Positions 6,430 through 11,385 of a DNA stretch of 11,385 nucleotides are shown here, one piece after another. Source of the stretch: DASWIG01 sp965371445 (lineage in GTDB: Bacteria > Acidobacteriota > Thermoanaerobaculia > Multivoradales > J023); the NCBI GenBank assembly GCA_965371445.1, contig CBDUYN010000254.1:1-11385 (forward strand), in the 5' to 3' direction. The notes under the pieces are model-generated. The model made no database searches. It was given only the letters and a program-made list of their open reading frames with translations, and had not been told where the DNA came from. Both the position numbers and the translations under genes were made by a program. The first letter of the stretch is position 1; each line of letters starts with the position of its first letter.

Positions 6430-7550
6430 TGCACTGGAAAAATCCCCCCAACCCCCCTTTCGGGGGCTTCTCCTTTCTGGTCCCCCCCTTTAGGAAAGGG
6501 GGGCTAGGGGGGATTTGCCTGGCCGTCCTGCTGACGGCCGGCTGCGCTGGCGACGCCGCTCGGTCGTCGCGGCAGGCCTTCGTCTTCGAGGGCCCGACGA
6601 TGGGCACCGCCTACCAGGTCAAGGTGGTGCGCGAGGGGCTCGACGAGAAGCGCCGCGAGGAGCTTCACGCGGCGATCGTCGCCGAGCTCGACTTGACCAA
6701 CGTTTTGATGTCCACCTACCTCGACGACTCGGAGCTCATGCGCTTCAACCGCAGCGCGGCCGGGGAGCCCTTCGAGCTCTCGGAGCCGACCCGGGCGGTC
6801 TTCTCGCTGGCGTTTCTGACCAGCCGGCGGACCGGCGGCGCCTTCGACGTCACGATCGGGCCGCTGGTGAACGCCTGGGGCTTCGGTCCCGGCTCGCAGA
6901 TCCAGGAAGGCGACGCCGAACGTATCTCGGAGGAGGAGCTTGCGGCGCTCGTCGAGCGAGTCGGCTACGAGTTGCTCACCCTTGACGAGGAGGCCGGGAC
7001 GATCACCAAAAGCCGCGCGGATCTTTTCTGCGACCTCTCGGCGATCGCCAAGGGCTACGGCGTCGACCGGGTGGCGGAGGCGCTCCTCGGGCTCGGGGAG
7101 AGCGATTTCATGGTAGAAGTCGGTGGCGAGGTACGCGCCTCGGGCCGCAACGCCGAGGGAGAGCCCTGGCGCATCGGTATCGAGCGTCCCCAGCTGGAGC
7201 GCGGCAGCGTGCACCGGGTGGTGCCGCTCGCGGACCGGTCGCTCGCGACCTCGGGCGACTACCGCAACTACCGCGAGGTCGACGGCGTGCGCGTGGCGCA
7301 CATCTTCGATCCGCGGACGAAGGGGCCGATCACCCACCGGCTCGCTTCGGTGAGCGTCGTCGAGGAGCGCTGCGCCACGGCCGACGCCCTGGCGACGGCG
7401 CTTTTCGTCCTCGGGCCCGAGGAAGGCTACGACTGGGCGGTCGGCGAGGACGTCGCGGCGGTGTTCCTGGTACGCGACGGCGAGGGCTTCCGCGAGATCA
7501 CGACACCGGCTTTCGAGGCGCTTCTCGAAGGCGTGGAGAAGACCAACTAG
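6429..7550 (+). CDS. apbE: FAD:protein FMN transferase, predicted lipoprotein
   Basis: ApbE transfers FMN from FAD to threonine in the [ST]GAT-type motif of NqrB and NqrC outside the cytoplasmic membrane. The product has 373 residues. Family motifs in order: GPTMGT (55-60), GGAFDVTIGPLVNAWGF (136-152), DLSAIAKGYGVDRV (202-215), VEVGGEVRASG (229-239), ATSGDYRNY (273-281), HIFDPRT (291-297) and the metal-site region ADALATAL (318-325). The start at 6429 overlaps the nqrF stop and has no ribosome-binding site of its own, so expression probably depends on coupling. The first 29 codons pass through a GC-rich palindrome and encode a Pro/Gly-rich peptide, followed by a short hydrophobic stretch (ICLAVLLTAG) and Cys39 in a lipobox-like LLTAGC. 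The next in-frame ATG (Met58) would remove the export signal and part of the fold. Confidence 0.95.
   Translation: MHWKNPPNPPFGGFSFLVPPFRKGGLGGICLAVLLTAGCAGDAARSSRQAFVFEGPTMGTAYQVKVVREGLDEKRREELHAAIVAELDLTNVLMSTYLDDSELMRFNRSAAGEPFELSEPTRAVFSLAFLTSRRTGGAFDVTIGPLVNAWGFGPGSQIQEGDAERISEEELAALVERVGYELLTLDEEAGTITKSRADLFCDLSAIAKGYGVDRVAEALLGLGESDFMVEVGGEVRASGRNAEGEPWRIGIERPQLERGSVHRVVPLADRSLATSGDYRNYREVDGVRVAHIFDPRTKGPITHRLASVSVVEERCATADALATALFVLGPEEGYDWAVGEDVAAVFLVRDGEGFREITTPAFEALLEGVEKTN
6440..6516. repeat. GC-rich nested palindromic repeat inside 5' end of apbE
   Basis: The outer arms at 6440-6461 and 6494-6516 are near-perfect reverse complements. The left arm is AAAT, six C, AA, six C, TTTC; the right arm is GAAA, six G, CTA, six G, ATTT. 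Each arm can also fold with the inner sequence: CCCCC-TTTC-GGGGG on the left (6453-6466) and a C-run/TTTAGGAAA/G-run hairpin on the right (6482-6503). In frame it reads NPPNPPFGGF, then VPPFRKGGLGG, a peptide I recognise as typical of a dispersed palindrome family often translated spuriously in bacterial genomes. Here it lies wholly inside an ORF with a real function. Confidence 0.8.
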
Positions 7551-7564
7551 GGGAGAAGACGGGA

Positions 7565-7780
7565 ATGTTGACCACACTCTTTCTCACGCTCGGAATCTTT
7601 GCCTTTTGCATGCTGATCATGTCGGTCGGCGTGATATTCTCCAACCGGTGCCTGCGCGGCTCCTGCGGCGGCCCGGACGTGCTCGACGCGAACGGCGAGT
7701 CGCTTCACTGCGACACCTGTCCGCGGCGCAAGGAGTGCGAAGACGAGGCCGACGAGATGCTCGCCGCCGTCGAGGGGTAG
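7565..7780 (+). CDS. nqrM: NqrM, Na+-NQR maturation protein (DUF539)
   Basis: NqrM is a small membrane protein needed for assembly of Na+-NQR, proposed to deliver iron to the NqrD/NqrE site. The product has 71 residues with one N-terminal helix (about 3-25), then SNRCLRGSCGG (Cys29, Cys34) and CDTCPRRKEC (Cys49, Cys52, Cys58), and an acidic tail. The RGSCGG block and a following cysteine cluster are the family hallmarks. The start at 7565 has GGGAGAAG upstream, six bases away, and lies 14 bases after apbE. Placement directly after nqrF-apbE is the usual arrangement and supports the call despite the small size. Confidence 0.92.
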   Translation: MLTTLFLTLGIFAFCMLIMSVGVIFSNRCLRGSCGGPDVLDANGESLHCDTCPRRKECEDEADEMLAAVEG

Positions 7781-7790
7781 ATGAGCCAAC

Positions 7791-7819
7791 TTGCAGGTCT
7801 TGCGCCGGTGTGCTATCAA
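7791..7819 (+). promoter_or_regulatory. Candidate extended -10 promoter for second operon
   Basis: TTGCAG (7791-7796) and TATCAA (7814-7819) are 17 bases apart. The -10 is preceded by TG plus one base (7811-7813), the extended -10 signature. The predicted start near 7826 leaves a leader of about 60 bases before the gene at 7887. It falls in the only gap above 100 bases between genes after nqrA, which fits a boundary between two transcription units. Confidence 0.45.
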
Positions 7820-7840
7820 AGGTGTAGAGATCCTACGTGC

Positions 7841-7855
7841 AAGCCCTGCGGGCTT
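7841..7855 (+). repeat. Perfect leader hairpin AAGCCC-TGC-GGGCTT
   Basis: A 6-bp perfect stem with a three-base loop lies between the candidate promoter and the DUF4178 gene. No T-tract follows, so it is not a standard terminator. It may be residual read-through control of the nqr operon or an mRNA-stability element. Confidence 0.4.
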
Positions 7856-7873
7856 CCACTCCCAACCGCCGGC

Positions 7874-7880
7874 AGAGGAG
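7874..7880 (+). promoter_or_regulatory. Ribosome-binding site fixing the DUF4178 start
   Basis: AGAGGAG lies six bases before the ATG at 7887. It argues against the longer in-frame TTG start at 7791, whose extra 32 residues would be encoded by the promoter and leader hairpin. Confidence 0.75.
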
Positions 7881-7886
7881 AGCGTG

Positions 7887-8441
7887 ATGGGCCTTCTGGA
7901 CATGTTCCGCGGTAAAAAGGACGAAGAGCCGGAGCTCGATCCGCTCGCCGACCTGGTGCTCGAGAAGCTCAGGGTCGGCTACCTCGTCGACTATGACCTC
8001 GAGACCTGGGAGGTGACGGCCCACAACCGCTACCGCTGGAACGGGGGCGGCACCTCCGAGGAGTGGGAGCTCACGTCGGGCCGCGAGAAGCGCTACCTGG
8101 AGCTCTCCGAGGACGACGGCCCTTGCTGGACCTTGGCCAGGAAGGTGCCGTTCGGTAAGGTGGGGAGCGAGGTGCGAAACCACATCCTGAAGCACGAGGA
8201 CCCGCCTGACGAGGTCACCGTCGACGGCAAGACCTACTACCTCGACGAATCCGACGGCGGCTACTTCGACCCCGGCGGCACCGGCGGCGGCGAGCCGCTC
8301 ATCAAGTGGGAGCTCGTCGGCGAGGACGACGAGGGCTTCCTGACGCTGGAGCAGTGGGGTGAGACGGAGCTCGCGGCGTCCGTGGGGATCTACGTCGAAG
8401 AGTACCAGTTCTCTAACATCCTCCCCGGCCAGCCCGGGTGA
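7887..8441 (+). CDS. DUF4178 domain protein
   Basis: The product has 184 residues, no signal peptide and no membrane segment, so it is probably cytoplasmic or membrane-peripheral. It starts MGLLDMFRGKKDEEPELDP. A DUF4178-like beta-rich domain follows at about residues 27-180, with conserved aromatic/acidic blocks WEVTAHNRYRWNGGG (41-55), EEWEL (58-62), WELVGEDDEGFLTLEQWGE (141-159) and EEYQFSNILPG (171-181). It is strongly acidic. The molecular role of DUF4178 is not established; it recurs beside DUF350 membrane proteins and spermidine synthase-like enzymes, exactly as here. The next gene starts 16 bases downstream. The DUF4178 name rests on remembered pattern and neighbourhood, so related names such as DUF2491-like remain possible. 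Confidence 0.75.
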   Translation: MGLLDMFRGKKDEEPELDPLADLVLEKLRVGYLVDYDLETWEVTAHNRYRWNGGGTSEEWELTSGREKRYLELSEDDGPCWTLARKVPFGKVGSEVRNHILKHEDPPDEVTVDGKTYYLDESDGGYFDPGGTGGGEPLIKWELVGEDDEGFLTLEQWGETELAASVGIYVEEYQFSNILPGQPG

Positions 8442-8457
8442 GGCCGGAGGTGCGAAG

Positions 8458-9204
8458 ATGAACGAGAAGAGAAGCGGCGGCGTGAAGCTCCTCGGGGTGC
8501 TGGCGGGCCTGGCTCTCGTGGCCTGCTCGTCGAGCAACGTCAAGAATCCCCTGGAGAGCTTGAAGCGCCAGCTCGCTCCCTACGACGAATACACCGTGAC
8601 CCTGGAGGACATGCGCCAGACCGGCAACTTCTACAAGGGCTACGAGCACCAGTACAAGGCGGTCTTCGGAAAGAAGCAGCCCGGCTCGCAGGAGGTGACC
8701 TTCAAGGAGGCGAGCTTCGGCTGGAGAAAGGTCCCGCAGCGGCTCTACCAGAAGCTCCAGCCCTACCTCGGCATGGTGGTCCTCTCGAAAAACGCCGCCG
8801 GCAAGGTCGAGGAGGCCTTCTATCCGCCGGGCTACCAGCACGTGGGCAACTCGCGCTACGGAAGTTGGCGCCAGGATTCGGGCGGCCGTTCCTTCTGGGT
8901 GTTCTACGGACAGTACCGGATGCTCAGCGACGTCTTCGGCTTCGGCGGGCGTCCGGTCTACCGCGGCGACTGGGACAACTACCGGACCTCCCGGACGAGC
9001 CGCCGTCCTTACTTCGGACCGGGTGGCAACACCTACGGGACCCGGGGCGGCTTCACCAAGACGACCCACAAGTCGTTTTTCGAGCGTCAGCAGGTGCGCC
9101 AGGCGTCGCGGCAGCGGAGCTTCTCGAACCGCGTCAACAGCCGGACGAGCCGCTCCGGGATGTCGGGCTCTCGGTCGCGCAGCAGCGGCCGGGGTGGGAA
9201 GTAG
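8458..9204 (+). CDS. Predicted lipoprotein with Arg/Ser/Gly-rich C-terminal tail
   Basis: I do not recognise a named family. The product has 248 residues. A lipoprotein signal peptide (KLLGVLAGLALVACSSS) places the lipidated residue at Cys23. A middle region (about 30-170) is rich in Tyr, Phe and Lys and contains YDEYTVTLEDM, YEHQYKAVFG, SFGWRKVP and SFWVFYGQYRMLSDVFGFGG. Residues 171-248 form a basic low-complexity tail with about 15 arginines in 78 residues, interspersed with Ser, Gly and Thr and with only one Glu beyond its first few residues. The start at 8458 has GGAGG (8446-8450) upstream. It sits between DUF4178 and DUF350 genes, so it is likely the envelope-exposed component of that cassette. 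The tail recalls the low-complexity C-termini of small proteins such as DUF4247 in similar cassettes, but homology is not shown. Confidence 0.8.
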   Translation: MNEKRSGGVKLLGVLAGLALVACSSSNVKNPLESLKRQLAPYDEYTVTLEDMRQTGNFYKGYEHQYKAVFGKKQPGSQEVTFKEASFGWRKVPQRLYQKLQPYLGMVVLSKNAAGKVEEAFYPPGYQHVGNSRYGSWRQDSGGRSFWVFYGQYRMLSDVFGFGGRPVYRGDWDNYRTSRTSRRPYFGPGGNTYGTRGGFTKTTHKSFFERQQVRQASRQRSFSNRVNSRTSRSGMSGSRSRSSGRGGK

Positions 9205-9215
9205 GAGGCCAAGCC

Positions 9216-10058
9216 ATGACCCTTGACCAACTCGTGACCGGTCTCATCTACCTGGCGGCGATCTTCGTCCTCTTCCTGGTCGGCAAGCTCGTCTACGACA
9301 AGCTCCACCCGCGCTTCGTCTTGAAGCACGAGCTCTTTGAGCGCGACAACGTCGCTCTCGCCGTCGCGGTGGTGGGCTACTACCTGGGGCTGGTCTTCGC
9401 CCTCGGCGGGATGCTCGAGGGACCGTCCTCCGGCTGGCTCCAGGACCTGATCGACATCGGCCTCTACGGCCTCCTGGCGATCGTGCTCTTGAACGTCTCG
9501 GCGTTCCTGAACGACAAGCTCATCATGAGCCGCTTCGACAACACCAAGGAGATCATCGACGACCGAAACGCCGGCACCGGAGCGATCGAGGCCGGCAACC
9601 ACGTCGCCAACGGCCTGATCCTCGGCGGGGCGCTCTCGGGCGAGGGGGACCTCGTGACCGCGGTCGCCTTCTGGGCCCTGGGCCAGGTGGTGCTCGTCGT
9701 CGCGGCCCTGGTCTACAACCTGGTGACGAAGTTCGATCTCCACGCCGAGGTCGAGCGCGACAACGTGGCCGTGGGCGTCGGTTTTGCGGGCGCCCTCGTC
9801 GCGATGGGCTACATCGTGCGCCTTGGCGTCTACGGTGACTTCGTCTCCTGGTCCGAGAACCTGACCGAGCTCGCCCAGTGGAGCGTCGTCGGGCTCCTGC
9901 TCCTGCCGGTCGTCAGGTTCTTGACCGACAAGATCCTGGTACCGGGGGTGAATTTGAACGACGAGCTCGTGGGCCAGGAGAACCCGAACCTCGGAGCCGG
10001 CTTCATCGAGGCCTTCTCCTATGTCGCCGCCGCGATGCTGATCGGCTGGGCGATCTGA
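9216..10058 (+). CDS. Membrane protein with two tandem DUF350 units
   Basis: The product has 280 residues and about eight predicted membrane helices in two repeated four-helix units. Unit one (about residues 1-140) has FERDNVALAVAVVGYYLG at 41-58; unit two (about 145-280) has VERDNVAVGVGFAGALVAMG at 179-198. Each unit ends in a matching segment: NAGTGAIEAGNHVANGLILGG (118-138, shown in part) and NPNLGAGFIEAFSYVAAAML (257-276). This double form is characteristic of YjfL-type DUF350 proteins; their activity is unknown. AGGAGG overlapping the previous stop lies six bases before the ATG at 9216. Five bases after its stop comes the aminopropyltransferase start. The conserved ERDN and N-x-G-x-x-E-A residues lie at helix ends and may form the functional site. 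Confidence 0.85.
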   Translation: MTLDQLVTGLIYLAAIFVLFLVGKLVYDKLHPRFVLKHELFERDNVALAVAVVGYYLGLVFALGGMLEGPSSGWLQDLIDIGLYGLLAIVLLNVSAFLNDKLIMSRFDNTKEIIDDRNAGTGAIEAGNHVANGLILGGALSGEGDLVTAVAFWALGQVVLVVAALVYNLVTKFDLHAEVERDNVAVGVGFAGALVAMGYIVRLGVYGDFVSWSENLTELAQWSVVGLLLLPVVRFLTDKILVPGVNLNDELVGQENPNLGAGFIEAFSYVAAAMLIGWAI

Positions 10059-10063
10059 AGTCC

Positions 10064-11385
10064 GTGGGCGACCCACGCAGCGCCACCCTCAAGGTCTGCG
10101 TCTTCGCCACCGGGCTCGCGGGCATCGTCGCCGAGTACGTCATGGCGACGCTGGCCAGCTACCTGCTCGGCGACGCCATCCTGCACTGGACGCTGACGAT
10201 CTCCTGGATGCTCTTCGCCATGGGGGTGGGGAGCCGCCTGAGCCGCTTCGTCGACGAGGAGCACCTGCTCGACGCGTTCGTCGCCGCCGAGCTCGCCCTC
10301 TCGCTCGTCGTCGCTTTTTCCGCACCCGCCGTCTACCTGTTGGCGGTCTGGATCCAGGGCATCGGGACGGTGATCTACGCCTTCTCGTTCGCGATCGGCC
10401 TCCTCGTGGGCCTGGAGCTGCCGCTCGCGACGCGACTCAACGACCGCTTCGAGGAGCTGCGGCTGAACGTCAGCGCGGTGATCGAGAAAGACTACTACGG
10501 GGCGCTTCTGGGGGGTGTCCTCTTCGCCTTCGTCGCCCTGCCGCATCTGGGGCTGACCTACACGCCGATTGTCCTCGGGGCGGTGAACTTCGCCGTCGCG
10601 GCTCTGCTCTTCGTCGAGTTCCGCGGCTACCTGCTGCGCCGGCGGTCCTTGACGGCGGCGGCCGTCGCGACTCCGGTCCTGCTGGTCGTCCTGGCGGTGC
10701 TCGCCGAGCCGATCGTGGTCTTCGGCGAGCAGATGAAGTACCGCGACCTCGTCGTCTACACCGAGCAGACCCGCTTCCAGCGGATCGTCATGACCCGCTG
10801 GAAGGACGACTACTGGCTCTACCTCGACGGCAACCAGCAGTTCTCCAGCTACGACGAGGAGCTTTACCACGAGCCCCTGGTGCATCCGGCGCTGGCGCTC
10901 GCGGCGTCGCGGCGCGAGGTCCTGCTGCTGGGGGCCGGCGACGGCCTGGCGGCGCGGGAGGTCTTGAAGTGGGACGGCGTCGAGCGCGTCACCCTGGTCG
11001 ACGTCGATCCCGCCATGACGCGGCTCGCCCGCTCTCACCCGGCGCTGGTGGAGCTAAACGGCGGCGTCCTCGACGATCCGCGCGTCGAGGTCACAAACGT
11101 CGACGCCTACGCCTTTCTCCTCAAGACGCGCCAGGTCTTCGACGTCGTGGTGATCGACCTGCCGGACCCCAAGACCGTGAGCCTGGCGCGGCTTTACAGC
11201 CGTCCGTTCTACGAGCTCGCGGCGCGCCAGCTCTCCCCCGGCGGGGTGCTCGTGACCCAGGCGACGAGCCCGCTGTTCTCGCGGCGGGCCTTCCTCTCGA
11301 TCTTGAAAAGCGTCGACGCGGCGGGGCTCGTGGCGGTGCCCTACCACAACCACGTGCCGACGATGGGAGAGTGGGGCTGGGTGCT
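10064..11385 (+). CDS. Membrane-anchored aminopropyltransferase (spermidine synthase-like), 3' truncated
   Basis: The frame stays open to the window edge (440 codons plus two bases), so the C-terminus is missing. About seven hydrophobic segments at residues 9-220 (for example LKVCVFATGLAGIVAEYVMA) precede a spermidine synthase-like catalytic domain. Visible motifs are YLDGNQQFSSYDEELYHEPL (253-272, polyamine/dcSAM pocket), LLLGAGDGLAAREVLKW (287-303, nucleotide loop), TLVDVDPAM (310-318, acidic ligand), VVIDLPDPKT (362-371, catalytic-Asp region) and PTMGEWGWV (432-440), the start of a conserved block in membrane-type family members. The classic loop reads GGGDG; here it is GAGDG, and DLPDP replaces the usual DSTDP. 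The GTG at 10064 is chosen because it is the first reasonable start after the DUF350 stop; its ribosome-binding site is poor and ATG at 10142 would cut into the first helix. The acceptor substrate is unknown. Confidence 0.85.
   Translation, partial: MGDPRSATLKVCVFATGLAGIVAEYVMATLASYLLGDAILHWTLTISWMLFAMGVGSRLSRFVDEEHLLDAFVAAELALSLVVAFSAPAVYLLAVWIQGIGTVIYAFSFAIGLLVGLELPLATRLNDRFEELRLNVSAVIEKDYYGALLGGVLFAFVALPHLGLTYTPIVLGAVNFAVAALLFVEFRGYLLRRRSLTAAAVATPVLLVVLAVLAEPIVVFGEQMKYRDLVVYTEQTRFQRIVMTRWKDDYWLYLDGNQQFSSYDEELYHEPLVHPALALAASRREVLLLGAGDGLAAREVLKWDGVERVTLVDVDPAMTRLARSHPALVELNGGVLDDPRVEVTNVDAYAFLLKTRQVFDVVVIDLPDPKTVSLARLYSRPFYELAARQLSPGGVLVTQATSPLFSRRAFLSILKSVDAAGLVAVPYHNHVPTMGEWGWV

Noticed and set aside
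6482..6503. The apbE palindrome as a transcription terminator between nqrF and apbE
   Set aside because: There is no T-run after the stem, and the ORF continues through it into a fully intact ApbE, so termination here would silence the downstream maturation genes. Partial attenuation remains possible.
7781..7915. 44-codon open frame starting ATG at 7781 with several cysteines (CYQRC, CKPC)
   Set aside because: It overlaps the promoter, the hairpin and the start of the DUF4178 gene, and has no ribosome-binding site except the end of nqrM. The cysteine spacing is suggestive but unsupported.
1..11385. CRISPR array, tRNA/rRNA genes, insertion sequence or phage attachment site
   Set aside because: I saw no regularly spaced direct repeats, no tRNA or rRNA signatures, no transposase or integrase sequence, and no paired direct repeats bounding a segment.

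Overview
This 11.4 kb window comes from a GC-rich bacterium. Two predicted lipoproteins, an inner-membrane sodium pump and several multi-pass membrane proteins point to a cell with an active envelope, most likely Gram-negative. I cannot fix the phylum by reading. All real genes lie on the plus strand; the long open frames in other frames, including one of 587 codons on the minus strand, are GC-driven shadows.

Layout. (1) Positions 1-524 hold no convincing gene. They contain a compact nested palindrome (39-104) that can fold as a three-armed cloverleaf, a weak candidate sigma-70-type promoter (300-328) and a structured leader. (2) Positions 525-7780 are one tightly packed operon for the Na+-translocating NADH:quinone oxidoreductase: nqrA-nqrB-nqrC-nqrD-nqrE-nqrF, then apbE (flavin transferase) and nqrM (Fe-S maturation factor). 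Start and stop codons overlap or nearly touch at most junctions. Every cofactor-site residue I could check is present: the FMN-linked threonines of NqrB and NqrC, the NqrD/NqrE cluster cysteines, and the NqrF 2Fe-2S, FAD and NADH motifs. The operon therefore looks intact and carries its own maturation factors. (3) Positions 7781-11385 start a second transcription unit behind a candidate extended -10 promoter: a DUF4178 protein, a lipoprotein with an arginine/serine/glycine-rich tail, a membrane protein with two DUF350 units, and a membrane-anchored aminopropyltransferase (spermidine synthase-like) cut by the window end.

How the genes work together. NqrF takes electrons from NADH and passes them through NqrD/E, NqrC and NqrB to quinone while Na+ is exported. 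ApbE attaches FMN to NqrB and NqrC, and NqrM helps install iron in NqrD/E. The second unit resembles the widespread but poorly understood DUF4178/DUF350/aminopropyltransferase envelope cassettes; its chemistry is unknown and a polyamine-linked envelope function is inference.

The most unusual features are a large GC-rich palindromic repeat that reads through in frame and supplies most of the N-terminus of the ApbE signal peptide, the cloverleaf palindrome at 39-104, and the lipoprotein with a strongly basic low-complexity tail inside the aminopropyltransferase cassette.
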